A stretch of 64,000 nucleotides of DNA from Streptomyces dengpaensis (GCF_002946835.1 NZ_CP026652.1:1240001-1304000), one strand, 5' to 3'. Shown: positions 9,401-19,204, numbered from the stretch's first letter. Numbers and translations are program-made. The notes: generated by a model not told the origin, from the sequence alone.

Positions 9401-12400
9401 TCAGACCCGGATCTCCCGGACGACGACGGTGTGCGTCTTGTCCTGAGAGGCGTCGTACGAGATTTCACGCCCCGGCGGCTGCCACATCAGTGCGTGCCCC
9501 AACGGAGACGACGGAGAAACGATGTCCGCCTCATCGGTGGGCAGTTCGGCAACTGTGTACAAGGTGCCGTCATCGACCTGCCCGTCGAATTCGAGGACGA
9601 GCAGGGCACCGGGGATCACGACCTTCGGCGTGCCCGTCTCCTGCCCGACACGGACAGCGTCGATGAACGTCCGCAGGAAACCGAGGCGCTTCGTTCGGCG
9701 ATCACGCTGATCGGCTTTTGTCTTCCTGAGGAAGACGAGGTTGGCCGCGTCCATGCCGTCGGGAATCTCGTCCGGAGCGTCGACAGCGACCTGCAACTCC
9801 TGCATCTCGCGGACCAGCCGCTGGAAGGCGGCAGCCGGAATCTCCTGAACGGGGAGAGAATTCTGTGGGGCTCGGAGAGGCACCTGTCCCCGCTGCGGTC
9901 GAGGCACGGATGCCACGGGCCGTGCGACGGGCTTGGCTGCCGGTGCCGATGTGCGCACGGGCGCCGAGGCCGGGGTTCTCCCCTGCAGCGGAGCCGGCGC
10001 GGGAGTCGCCGCCTCACTTGCAGGAGCCGGCGTGGATTCGCGTGGGTCCCTGGGCTCGACGACCGAAATCACCGGCCGGGTCGGCGTGACAGCGGCTGCC
10101 TGGGAATCAGCTCGCTGGCTTGCGCCCTCCCTGCGCGCGCTCACCCCGTCGTCCCCGACCGGATCGCCGGCGGGCGAGACATCGGTCTGCCCATCCTCGG
10201 CTGGAAGTACGGACTCCTCCGGGTCCTCCCGGACCGGCTCGATCCCCAGCCGTTCCAACTCCGCCCAGAGCGGCGCGAGCGCCTGCTCACGGTCTAGGTG
10301 GAACCGGCTTCCGCGGATGCGGACGAAGGTCCAGTCGACGCGCTCCAGGTCGCGCTGCCTGGCAGCCGCCGTCGACGCGTCCTCGCCCTCCGCGAAGGCG
10401 TCACCGTCGCAGGCTACGGCGAGTCTGCGTGTCCCGCCCTCGACGACCAGGTCGATCGCGTGGCGGCCGACGCGGTAGCCGGGCCGCACACGGTAGTCGC
10501 GCGTGATCAGCTCCAGATACACCTTCTGCTGGAAGAGGCTGTCGAACGCTTCGTGCCGTACATCGGGCAGCACCTCACCCGCGACGGCAACGGTGTCCTC
10601 CTCCGCAGGCCGGGTGAGGTGGTCGAGCCACTGTCGACGCAGGTCGTTCTCGTGGAACTGTTCCGTGCGCGCACTGTGGAACACCCACACCTGGTCCTGG
10701 GCGCGGGAGGCGGCGACGTTGAGCCGCTGCTCGTACGTCTTGCCGTTGAAGCCACCCGGCACGGTCCCGGCAGCGGTGGTAGCCGAGTTGACGCAGGAGA
10801 TGAACATGACGTGGCGTTCGTCGCCCTGGAAGTCCTCTGCGTCGCCGACCCGGATGCGTCGCTCCTCACGCTGCTCGTAGTCGAGGCGTTCGGCGAGCAG
10901 ATTCTCCAGTTCCGCCAAGTGCCCCTTGCTGGCGCGGAGGCTGATGATGCCCATGGTCTTCCCGTCGTACGCGGGGTCTGCGCAGCAGCGCACGATCGCT
11001 TCGACGAGCGCTTCGGCCTCGGCGGTGTTGGCCAGTCGGGTGTTGCTGCCGAAGGCCTCGCCGTCCTCGACGTACACGGTACGGACCGGGGGCAGCCGGT
11101 CGGCACCGTACTGCCTCAGCGGCTGCAGCCGACCGTTGTAGCAGAGCTCGTTGGAGAAGGAGATGATCTCCGGCATGCACCGGAAGTGCTCCTTGAGCAT
11201 GAGCGTGCCGCGGCCGGCGGAAAGTGCCTCCGTGAGATCGAAGAAGCTGGACTCGGGCCCGAAGAGACTGCGGACATCCGGCTCGAGTGCCGTGAGCAGC
11301 CGATCCCTCAGGTGGAAGTACTCGTCCTGCTTGAGGCCGACGTTGGAGGGGCTGACCTGCTTGCTGTCGCCGACGACGACCATCCGGTCGGCGAGCCAGC
11401 TCAGCAGCATGGCCTCCAGGCCGGACTGGCTGGCCTCGTCGACGATGACGACATCGAACATGCCGGGCCGGTCCATGGGCACGGTCTCCGCGACCTGGTG
11501 CAGCGGCATGATCCACGCCGGAACCGCTGTCTGCGCCTTGCGGAGTGCGGCCTGTGCGTCGCGCCGGTAGCGGTGCTGGTACTTGCCCTTGATGCGGCGA
11601 GCGGCCTGCTGGTACGCACTGAGCGCCCGGGACTGGTCACCGGTGAGCAGTCCGAGGCAGCGGTGCCAGGCGCGGGCGGCGGCGAGTCTGGCGAGCATGA
11701 TGCGTGCCTCGTCGTCGGCCTCCGTCAGGCGCTTCCGCAGGGCGCGCTCGGCCTCGGGATCGGTGAGCCGCTCCATACGGTCCCGCCACGCGGACCAGGC
11801 CCAGGCCTCGGCGAGCAGCGGCAGCCGGGTGTCCCAGGCTGCGTCCTCGGGGGCGTCGGTGATCCCCTCGGCGAGTGCGGGGAACGCCTCGCGCACGCGT
11901 GTGAGTGCTGCGTGCTGTTCGACCCGTAGCCCGGCGGCCTCGCGGACCTCGGCGATCTCGTGGCTGAACTCGCGGTAACCATCGGGGTTCTGGGCGCGCA
12001 CGGCGTCAAGTGCACGCGTGACGACAGGCGAGACGCCCGGCCGGTCGCTCCAGGTGCGCAGGAGTTCCTCGGTGTCCGCGATGACCCTGCGCGACTGTTC
12101 GGCGGCGCGCAGCGTGGTCGCCGCGCGCAGCAGGCCTCGTACGGCATTCTCGACGGGCGGGTCCTGCCAGGTGGCGACGGCCAGTTCCGGGGAGGTGGCT
12201 GCGGCGGTGAGCACGTCGGTGCGGGCGGCGGCGACGGCAAGAAGCGCTTCGAGCGCTTCAGCGTCCTGCCGTAGGCGAGCGAGTCGCGGACCGTGCCCCT
12301 GCCAGGCGCCGACGGGGGTTGCCCACTCGGATTCGACCTGCGCAAGGCGCAATTCGAGCTGTACGCGGGCGAGAACGACGGCCGCTGTTCCGACATCCTC

Positions 12401-15400
12401 GGGAGCCCGCCCGTCGACCCGGACGGCCTCCACGAACGCGCCGACGACCTTGGCCAGCTTCGAGCGCGTGCCGAGCGGCCCGCGCAGCTTCTGCCCCTGA
12501 CCGAGCCCGTCGTGCAGAGTGGTGGCCTGGCCGAGCGCGGTGGCCGGGTCGTACTGCTCCAGGCCGCTGACCATCGCGGTACCCAGCGCGGCAAGCGAGG
12601 CGTCGACCGCCGCGAGGGCATCGGTGACGGCGGCCTGGCGGCTGCGCGCCTGCCAGTCCTGGCCCGCGGTCACCTCCTTCAGAAGCGCCACGGCCCACTC
12701 TCCGGCCGCAGCGGCGAGCGATGCGGCACGCGCCCGGGTAGCGGTGAAGGAGTCGAGAGCCGTCGAGAGCCGCTGCTGTTCGGCCTCTCCGAGGCCGCGC
12801 ACGGCCGTGTCGTACTCCTCGCTCAGCGGATCCCGCCGCACCGCAGCGTGCGCCTCCTCCGCCGAACGCACGACGGAGACGGCTTCCTCGAAGTCGCCGG
12901 GGCTCGGCAGCTCGGAGGGGCCGGGTACTTCGGCGGCCAGAGCCTGGTGGTGCGGAGTGAAGGCGCGCGTGGCCTGCAGGAGGCGCAGAGCTTCGTCGGC
13001 GCTCAGAGTGGGCCGCTCCTGCGGGACCCGGCCGAGCCAGTCGTACCGTCCCGCCTCGGCGGTGAGGCGCTCGGCGATCTCCTGGAGACTGCCGCTGTAG
13101 TCGCCGATCTCGGCCACGAAGCGATGGGTCTCCTGCTCACGCAGCACGGCAAGATCGCGCAGCATGGCCTGCTGGGCGGACCGGGCCGCGGCGAGCCGTG
13201 CCTGGAGCGCACGGATCTCACGCTGCGAGGCTTTCGGGTCGTAACCGGCGTACTCGCTGAGGATCTTCTGTACGGATGCCTCGAGCTCTCGTTGGGCGGC
13301 CGCGCCGTCCTCGGTACGGCTCACGCACAGGTCACGGACGGACTCCGGCAGCTTGTCCCGCAGTACGCGCAGGGCGCGCGGAGTGTGGCTGGTGATGAGG
13401 ACCCGCTTGCCCTGGGCGAGCAGGTCCGTGACCAGGTTGGCGATGGTGTGCGTCTTGCCGGTGCCGGGCGGGCCCTGTACGACGACAAGCCGGTTCGCAC
13501 GCAGACGTTCGGCGATCGTGCGCTGCTCCTCATTGGCGGGCAGCGCAAAGTACATCTCGCCGGTGTCGGTCTCCGTGCCGTCGTCTTCGGCCGCCGCGAG
13601 ATCGGCGGCGGTCAACGCCCCGTCGCGGCCGGCGATGTAGCCGAGCAGTTCGGTGGGAGGGGTGCCCGCGTCGATCTGGCGGGCGATGGCCTTGAGTGCG
13701 TCCATGGTCGACCGACGGTTGCGCTCACGCAGGACGAGTGCGGGTGTGAGCCCTACCTGCGGCACGTCGAGGGTACGCGGCTTGGCGCGTTCCACGGTCG
13801 GCACGTAGCTTCCGGCGCTGTGCGCCGCGTTGGCCCAGCTGCGCAGGGCAGTGTGCAGGGCTTCGAGATGTTCGGGGTCGGTGACGTCGGAGGCGCCTTC
13901 CAGCACCTCGACGATTCCCTCCCGCACGGGACCCGGCACATGCTGGGCTCCTTCGAGCATGCCTTCTTCGAGTTCCAGACCGACGCCGGTCGGGTCGGGA
14001 GCGGCAGTGAGCGTGCCTGTGGACGGGTCGAGCTGGATGGTGGCCCGATGGGTGACCAGGTGCCGTTCCACACGCTGGCCACCGGTCGTCTGCCAAGTCA
14101 GCCGACCGAGCCCGAGTACGAGTTCGTACGCCTCGCCGAGGTTGGCGGCGTCCTCATGCATCTTGTGAAGCCGGTCGTACAGCCGGACGTTGGGGTCGAT
14201 CGCGCGCCGCCGCTCAGCCCAGGCGCGCCACTCCTGCTCCCAGGCGGCGTACAGCTTCTCGATCTTCTCCCGCATGGGGTGTTCGTCCAGCTCGTGGTAG
14301 GCCTTCTCCAGCGGAATTCCCTCGGACCAGTCCGGAAATTCGGGCTCGATCCGTCGGCGCAGGTGCGGGGCGCGAGTCTGCTTGAAGTCCCGGATGCGAG
14401 TCTCGTCCACCCAGGGCGCGAGCAGGGGCATGGGATGAGGGGCATCCTCGCGCTCTGGGCGTGTGACGGTCAGCCAGGCTGGGTCGTCGGTGGCGAGCAC
14501 CCCGTCGAGCATCACCTCGACGCCCGTGGTGTCCGGCAGTTCCTCGAACCACACGGTGCCCGCTGCGCCGTCGAGAGTGCGGACGGGCCGGGCCTTGGAC
14601 TCCTCGGCCTCGGCGAGAAACCTGAAGATCTGACGTACGCGCGTGGCGTCGGTCTCGTCGGCGGACAGCTCCTGTGTCCGGGCGGGCACGACACGTCGTT
14701 CGGGACCAGTCGGCTGCGACGGCACACCCCCGAGCACTGAACGGCTCGGAACACGGGGGCCATCCCCATCGGCAGACCCGGAATCGTTCACGGAATCCGG
14801 CTCCGCGTCAGCGAACAGGGACTGCTGCTGTTCGCCGAACAGCGCTGTCTGGTCGGGGAGCGGCGCCGGTGTGGCTCGCTCGGCCCCCACGCGAGTGCCT
14901 ACAGGAGTCGGCGGAGTGGCCACGACCGTGGTGAAGGTGACGCTCTCACGCTCGTGTCGGCTCGGGAATCGCACCTCGATGTCCAGCTCCGCAGCGGTGC
15001 CGGCGGGAATGCTGTAGGCCCAGGTCGCCGAGATCCGGCGGCCCTTGCGCAGCGTGCCCTCTAGTTCGTCGTCGAGCACTTGGGTGTTGTAGTCCTGTAC
15101 CTGGCGGCCCGTCTTTCCGTACGGGCCGCTGCGGACCAGCAGGCTGATTCCGTCGACGTCGATGGGCTGTGCCGTGCCGTTGCTCAGGTACAACGTGCAC
15201 CGAACCAGGTCGTTGCCTTGGCGGTATCCGTGGGAGTCCTCGGGGTCGACAAGCTCGTACGGCACGACGTTGTCGACGCGGACATGCAGCCCGTCGTCGT
15301 ACTGATAGTTGGAGCCGACCGGTTGCACACCGTCGCTCAGAACACTCTCACCCTGGCTCACACGCCACCCCACCGCTTCCGAGGGCCACGTAGTGGCCAC

Positions 15401-15547
15401 TTGAGAAATCCCGCCCCAGCCACCCGAAGCACGAACCCAACGCGCCCCCCGGCACGTCAACTCGAGTGTGAACTGAGCACACGGATCGAGGGTATCAGCA
15501 GGGATCTGGCGAGGCCGTCCCGACGGGCAGCCACCCGCATCACGCAT
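9401..15547 (-). CDS. giant SF1 helicase with Vsr-like nuclease and GreA-like C-terminal domain
   Basis: About 2048 residues. The first ~210 residues look like a beta-rich immunoglobulin-like domain. The SF1 helicase core has Walker A VQGPPGTGKTHTIANLV near residue 692 and Walker B VDEAS near 1366. The conserved end is DFQGDERHVMFISC and NVAASRAQDQVWVFHS. Residues ~1667-1757 form a Vsr/MTES_1575-type nuclease (IDLVVEGG, LAVACDGD). A proline/alanine-rich linker follows, then a final ~80 residues resembling the GreA/GreB C-terminal domain (DIVSPSSPLGHAL). The helicase-Vsr plan recalls the single-gene Hhe defence proteins; the Gre tail is unusual. The ATG at 15547 is preferred because a longer reading would start within the -10 box. 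A downstream GTG near 15412 remains possible because an operator copy overlaps codons 22-27. Confidence 0.8.
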   Translation of the reverse strand: MRDAGGCPSGRPRQIPADTLDPCAQFTLELTCRGARWVRASGGWGGISQVATTWPSEAVGWRVSQGESVLSDGVQPVGSNYQYDDGLHVRVDNVVPYELVDPEDSHGYRQGNDLVRCTLYLSNGTAQPIDVDGISLLVRSGPYGKTGRQVQDYNTQVLDDELEGTLRKGRRISATWAYSIPAGTAAELDIEVRFPSRHERESVTFTTVVATPPTPVGTRVGAERATPAPLPDQTALFGEQQQSLFADAEPDSVNDSGSADGDGPRVPSRSVLGGVPSQPTGPERRVVPARTQELSADETDATRVRQIFRFLAEAEESKARPVRTLDGAAGTVWFEELPDTTGVEVMLDGVLATDDPAWLTVTRPEREDAPHPMPLLAPWVDETRIRDFKQTRAPHLRRRIEPEFPDWSEGIPLEKAYHELDEHPMREKIEKLYAAWEQEWRAWAERRRAIDPNVRLYDRLHKMHEDAANLGEAYELVLGLGRLTWQTTGGQRVERHLVTHRATIQLDPSTGTLTAAPDPTGVGLELEEGMLEGAQHVPGPVREGIVEVLEGASDVTDPEHLEALHTALRSWANAAHSAGSYVPTVERAKPRTLDVPQVGLTPALVLRERNRRSTMDALKAIARQIDAGTPPTELLGYIAGRDGALTAADLAAAEDDGTETDTGEMYFALPANEEQRTIAERLRANRLVVVQGPPGTGKTHTIANLVTDLLAQGKRVLITSHTPRALRVLRDKLPESVRDLCVSRTEDGAAAQRELEASVQKILSEYAGYDPKASQREIRALQARLAAARSAQQAMLRDLAVLREQETHRFVAEIGDYSGSLQEIAERLTAEAGRYDWLGRVPQERPTLSADEALRLLQATRAFTPHHQALAAEVPGPSELPSPGDFEEAVSVVRSAEEAHAAVRRDPLSEEYDTAVRGLGEAEQQRLSTALDSFTATRARAASLAAAAGEWAVALLKEVTAGQDWQARSRQAAVTDALAAVDASLAALGTAMVSGLEQYDPATALGQATTLHDGLGQGQKLRGPLGTRSKLAKVVGAFVEAVRVDGRAPEDVGTAAVVLARVQLELRLAQVESEWATPVGAWQGHGPRLARLRQDAEALEALLAVAAARTDVLTAAATSPELAVATWQDPPVENAVRGLLRAATTLRAAEQSRRVIADTEELLRTWSDRPGVSPVVTRALDAVRAQNPDGYREFSHEIAEVREAAGLRVEQHAALTRVREAFPALAEGITDAPEDAAWDTRLPLLAEAWAWSAWRDRMERLTDPEAERALRKRLTEADDEARIMLARLAAARAWHRCLGLLTGDQSRALSAYQQAARRIKGKYQHRYRRDAQAALRKAQTAVPAWIMPLHQVAETVPMDRPGMFDVVIVDEASQSGLEAMLLSWLADRMVVVGDSKQVSPSNVGLKQDEYFHLRDRLLTALEPDVRSLFGPESSFFDLTEALSAGRGTLMLKEHFRCMPEIISFSNELCYNGRLQPLRQYGADRLPPVRTVYVEDGEAFGSNTRLANTAEAEALVEAIVRCCADPAYDGKTMGIISLRASKGHLAELENLLAERLDYEQREERRIRVGDAEDFQGDERHVMFISCVNSATTAAGTVPGGFNGKTYEQRLNVAASRAQDQVWVFHSARTEQFHENDLRRQWLDHLTRPAEEDTVAVAGEVLPDVRHEAFDSLFQQKVYLELITRDYRVRPGYRVGRHAIDLVVEGGTRRLAVACDGDAFAEGEDASTAAARQRDLERVDWTFVRIRGSRFHLDREQALAPLWAELERLGIEPVREDPEESVLPAEDGQTDVSPAGDPVGDDGVSARREGASQRADSQAAAVTPTRPVISVVEPRDPRESTPAPASEAATPAPAPLQGRTPASAPVRTSAPAAKPVARPVASVPRPQRGQVPLRAPQNSLPVQEIPAAAFQRLVREMQELQVAVDAPDEIPDGMDAANLVFLRKTKADQRDRRTKRLGFLRTFIDAVRVGQETGTPKVVIPGALLVLEFDGQVDDGTLYTVAELPTDEADIVSPSSPLGHALMWQPPGREISYDASQDKTHTVVVREIRV
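15467..15481. promoter_or_regulatory. second operator-like site inside the start of the giant helicase gene
   Basis: TGTGAACTGAGCACA is the reverse form of the island operator (consensus TGTGAACTNAGTCAA), about 100 bases from the main site at 15578. It falls within the first 27 codons if translation starts at 15547. It could allow DNA looping, or indicate a start codon further downstream. Confidence 0.45.
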
Positions 15548-15561
15548 CGATAACAGGCCAG

Positions 15562-15597
15562 CAAGCACTTATAGGTATTGACTTAGTTCACAAGCCT
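15562..15597 (-). promoter_or_regulatory. giant-helicase promoter with island operator (site B)
   Basis: TTGACTTAGTTCACA lies at 15578-15592. On the minus strand it falls between CTTGTG (-35) and TATAAG (-10, 15568-15573), spaced about 17 bases, the same layout as at drmA. The divergent ParB-like gene starts at 15663, so one bound protein could control both. Confidence 0.65.
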
Positions 15598-15662
15598 AGC
15601 GCACGATGCTCCTGCGTCCTTCGTCCAACCTGTCGACCATCCCAAGGAAAGGCACACGCGCC

Positions 15663-16502
15663 ATGCGCATGGAAGTGCTACACGTCTCGCCCGAGTTGGC
15701 CGCGAAGTGGCTCACGCGAAACACCAACAACCGGCCTCTCAGCAAGAACACGGTGCAGCAGCTGGCCGACCAGATCCAGCGCGGGGAATGGCAGTTGACA
15801 CACCAGGGCATCGCCTTCGACGAGGACGATGTACTCATCGACGGTCAGCACCGGTTGGCGGCAATCGTCAAGGCCGGGCTCACAGTGCCACTGACCGTCA
15901 CACACGGCGTGCCCCGCACCGCCTTCACAGTGATGGACACAGGGCGCAAGCGCACTGGTCGGGACGCGCTCGCCCTCGCCGGCGAGACCAACGCAACGCA
16001 CCTGGCCGCAGCCCTGCGTGGGCTCCACCTCTACCTGCACGCACCGAACTCCGCGTGGAGCGGCAGCTCATCCGTCACCAGCAACGACCAGCTCCTGGTC
16101 ATGCTCGAGAAGCACCCGGGCATCCGCGACGCCCTCTCTCACGGCATCGCACTCAACCGCGCATGCCGCATCACGGTCACGGCGGCGACGATTGGCTGGT
16201 ACGTCACCACAGAGGCGCGGCCCGACATCGATCAGTCCTCCTGGCAGGACGGAGTCATCACCGGCGCGCGACTGGAACCCGGCGATCCGCGCCTCACGCT
16301 GCGCAACACCATGCTCAGCCTGGCGGCGGGCAAGACCCACCGTCGTCATGACGATTCACGCGAGCACCTGCTCTATTACCTCAAGTCGTGGAACGCCTGG
16401 GTCGAAGGCCGCACGATCAAGCTTCTGCGCCGGTCCCCGAACGAGACGATGCCCAGGATCTCCAACCAGTCGACCGCAGCGCTGGCGGACAGCGACGCCT
16501 GA
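15663..16502 (+). CDS. ParB/phage-type nucleoprotein of unknown role
   Basis: A 279-residue protein with the DGQHRLAAIVKAG signature and preceding helical segment of a family common in actinobacterial phages and plasmids, related to the ParB N-terminal fold. Such folds can bind or hydrolyse nucleotides, but this branch has no assigned function that I know of. The earlier ATG at 15606 is less likely, because AAGGAAAGG sits ~11 bases before the ATG at 15663 (MRMEVLHVSPELAA). The gene follows the site B operator and precedes site C, so it is embedded in the island regulon. The C-terminal half shows no motif that I recognise. Confidence 0.6.
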   Translation: MRMEVLHVSPELAAKWLTRNTNNRPLSKNTVQQLADQIQRGEWQLTHQGIAFDEDDVLIDGQHRLAAIVKAGLTVPLTVTHGVPRTAFTVMDTGRKRTGRDALALAGETNATHLAAALRGLHLYLHAPNSAWSGSSSVTSNDQLLVMLEKHPGIRDALSHGIALNRACRITVTAATIGWYVTTEARPDIDQSSWQDGVITGARLEPGDPRLTLRNTMLSLAAGKTHRRHDDSREHLLYYLKSWNAWVEGRTIKLLRRSPNETMPRISNQSTAALADSDA

Positions 16503-16544
16503 TGAGCAGCATCGCGCTCCCTACGTGAACGTCAGGATGAACCA

Positions 16545-16590
16545 AAACCCACCACCGTTGACTGAGTTCACGTTAGATTCAGTTGACCGC
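16545..16590 (+). promoter_or_regulatory. GmrSD-like gene promoter with island operator (site C)
   Basis: TTGACTGAGTTCACG lies at 16558-16572, immediately before a TAGATT that could be a -10 box with the operator in the spacer, matching drmA. It lies ~85 bases upstream of the DUF262 gene start. A clear -35 is not visible, which would fit an activated or weak promoter. Confidence 0.55.
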
Positions 16591-16657
16591 TGTCACCGAG
16601 GGCCGAGCCGCTGGACGGACTGGCAGGACCTGTGCACCCGGCAGGGAAAGGAAGCGC

Positions 16658-19204
16658 ATGCGCGCCCAGGAGATCACCTTCCTCAAGCTCGTCCAAGGGG
16701 ACAAGCAGTTCCAAGTACCGCTCTACCAGCGGACGTACAGCTGGGGCGGGGAGCAGCTGAAGCGCCTCTGGGAGGACGTCGGTGAACTCGTCGACCAGCA
16801 TGTGTCCGGAGAGTCCACGGCACCGCACTTCCTCGGCTCAGTGGTACTGGCTCCGGGCCAGATCCAAGCGGGCGGCGTACAGAGATGGCTGGTCGTGGAC
16901 GGTCAGCAACGACTGACCACCCTGATGCTGGCCTTCACCGCCCTGCGCGATCACCTCAAGGCGAGCGGCGAGTCGCGGGCCGCCGACAGGGTGCACCGGC
17001 AGATCCTGGTCAACGAGTTCCACGAGGGTTTCGACCACTACCGGTTGCTGCCCACCCAGGCCGACCGGGAAGCGTACACCGCATGTGTCCAGTCCCGGGC
17101 CGAGGCGGGCGGGGGTGACAACATCGGTGCGGCGTACCGCTTCTTCCGCGGTGCGCTCGCCGAGGGTCAGGAAGCGGATATACAGCGATGGGTGGCGACG
17201 GTCGAGACCGTCCTCAAAGACCTGCTCTCGATCGTGGAGATCACCGCCGAGCCGGGCGACAACGTGTACCGCATCTTCGAGTCGATCAACAACACGGGCG
17301 TCGGGCTCAGCCAGAGCGACCTGCTGCGCAACTACGTGTTCATGCTCCTTCCCAAGCGCGGTGAGCGGGTCTACCAAGAGCTGTGGTTGCCCATGCAACA
17401 GACCCTCGGACCAAAGAACCTCGAACTCCTCGTCTGGCTGGACCTGGTTGTGCGCGGCCACCACAAGACGAAACAGAGCGAGATCTACCGGGAACAGCAG
17501 AAACGGCTCCAGCCGCTTGCCGGCGACGAGGACGCGCTCCAGCGGGAGGTCGCCCAGCTCGCGGAGCGGGGGCGACGGTTCCTCCGGATCGTCGAACCTG
17601 CCCGTGAGCCCTCAACTTCTCTCCGTACCGTGTTGGAACGCCTCGCGGCCTGGGGCGGTCAGACCCACTACCCTCTGGCACTCCATCTGCTGGACCTCGT
17701 CGAGGCAGGCAGCACGACTACCGAAGACGCGGCGGAAGCCCTGCTCTATGTCGAGTCGTATTTGGTGAGGCGCCTCATCTGCCAGACACCGACCACGGGC
17801 CTCAACCGGATCTTCATGGAGGCCCCGAAGGAGCTGGAGACCGACCGGCCGGCGGCCGAAGCTGTCCGGCGGTTCCTGTCAGGCCGACGCCGTCGGTGGC
17901 CGAGCGACGAGGAGCTGCGCGAGGCGATCCGCAGCAAGCCGTTCTACTGGAGTGGCCGACCCCCACAGCGCAGTTACATTCTGCGTCGCCTTGAGGAGAG
18001 CTACCGCCCCACCGAGCCCGTCGACTTCGACAAGGCGTCCCTCAGCGTGGAGCACGTCCTCCCCCAGCGCCCGGCCCAGGCCTGGTTCGACCTGCTCGAC
18101 GAAGAGACCGAGGGGAACCAGTCGCCACAGGAGCTGCACGACCTGCTCGTACACACGCTCGGCAACCTGACACTGACCGGCGACAATTCCAAGCTGTCCA
18201 ACCATCCCTTCCAGCGCAAGCAGCAGATTCTCGAGTCGAGCGCCCTGCGCATGAATCTGGAGATCGCCTCCGCCGAGCGCTGGGGCAAGGCCGAGATCAT
18301 GCACCGCGCCGACAGGCTCTCCGAGCGCGCGACGGAGCTGTGGCCGGGACCGATCGGCGGAGTGAAGCCGGCCGGCGACGAGTGGCCCGGCTGGACGGAG
18401 TTGCGGTCCGCGTTGGTCGCGATGCCGAGCGGCACCTGGACGACCTACGGCGATGTCGCCGAGCTGATCGGCAGCCACCCGGTACCCGTCGGCTCCTACC
18501 TGGGCGCCAACACGACGGTGATCGGCGCCTACCGCGTGCTCACTGTGGAAGGCAGGATCTCCCCTTCGTTCCGCTGGGCGGACGGCAGCGACCGGCCGCC
18601 GCCGCAGGACCTGCTGACGAGCGAGGGAGTGCGCTTCGACTCCCTGGGGCGAGCCCACCCTTCCCAGCGCCTGTCCGCCGCCGAGCTGGCCACCCTGTTG
18701 GGCAGGGACGTGACACAGCCCGCCGTACACGACCCGCTCCCCGAAGGAGAGGACGAGGCGGCCGCCGAGCGCTTCCGTGCGCAGCTACGGGAGAACTGGC
18801 CGGACGCGTACGCCGGAGTCATGGCAGCCCTCGACTTCTGGCGCCACCAGGGCGGCCATGTGACCTACGGCCGGCACGAGGAGACGAGCTGCTTCCCCAT
18901 GCTGGACGCTGGTACCAGCCGCCGGCCCCACCTGATGTGGCCGGTCGGCATCTACCCCGTGAGCGGAACGGTCGAGGTGGTCTTCCAGTACCTGAAGACC
19001 CGCAGCCCCTTCGACGACACGGAACAGCGCCGGGAGCTCCTGAACCGCCTGAACAAGATCGACGGCATCGACCTGCCCGAGGCGAAGCTGGAGCTGCGTC
19101 CGTCCTTCCCGCTGAGTGTCTTCGCGCGGAACGGTGACGAGATCTGCGAGGTGCTGGACTGGTTCGTGGGGGTGGCGGCGCTGGATCTGGCGCGGCGGGG
19201 CTGA
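16658..19204 (+). CDS. GmrSD-type DUF262/DUF1524 nuclease with alkyltransferase-like domain
   Basis: An 848-residue protein of the GmrSD/BrxU type IV restriction family, which attack modified phage DNA using nucleotide-driven DUF262 and an HNH-like DUF1524 nuclease. The N terminus has QVPLYQRTYSW, and near residue 80 VVDGQQRLTTL, the DUF262 signature. DUF1524 is marked by EHVLPQRP near 464 and LGNLTLTGDNSKLSNHPF near 501. Residues ~575-685 look like the DNA-binding domain of O6-alkylguanine transferases, with PSGTWTTYGDVAELIG, but the catalytic PCHR is replaced by AYRVL, as in alkyltransferase-like proteins. The last ~150 residues are unassigned. Start chosen at 16658 by the GGAAAGGAA ribosome site; the frame opens earlier. 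Confidence 0.82.
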   Translation: MRAQEITFLKLVQGDKQFQVPLYQRTYSWGGEQLKRLWEDVGELVDQHVSGESTAPHFLGSVVLAPGQIQAGGVQRWLVVDGQQRLTTLMLAFTALRDHLKASGESRAADRVHRQILVNEFHEGFDHYRLLPTQADREAYTACVQSRAEAGGGDNIGAAYRFFRGALAEGQEADIQRWVATVETVLKDLLSIVEITAEPGDNVYRIFESINNTGVGLSQSDLLRNYVFMLLPKRGERVYQELWLPMQQTLGPKNLELLVWLDLVVRGHHKTKQSEIYREQQKRLQPLAGDEDALQREVAQLAERGRRFLRIVEPAREPSTSLRTVLERLAAWGGQTHYPLALHLLDLVEAGSTTTEDAAEALLYVESYLVRRLICQTPTTGLNRIFMEAPKELETDRPAAEAVRRFLSGRRRRWPSDEELREAIRSKPFYWSGRPPQRSYILRRLEESYRPTEPVDFDKASLSVEHVLPQRPAQAWFDLLDEETEGNQSPQELHDLLVHTLGNLTLTGDNSKLSNHPFQRKQQILESSALRMNLEIASAERWGKAEIMHRADRLSERATELWPGPIGGVKPAGDEWPGWTELRSALVAMPSGTWTTYGDVAELIGSHPVPVGSYLGANTTVIGAYRVLTVEGRISPSFRWADGSDRPPPQDLLTSEGVRFDSLGRAHPSQRLSAAELATLLGRDVTQPAVHDPLPEGEDEAAAERFRAQLRENWPDAYAGVMAALDFWRHQGGHVTYGRHEETSCFPMLDAGTSRRPHLMWPVGIYPVSGTVEVVFQYLKTRSPFDDTEQRRELLNRLNKIDGIDLPEAKLELRPSFPLSVFARNGDEICEVLDWFVGVAALDLARRG

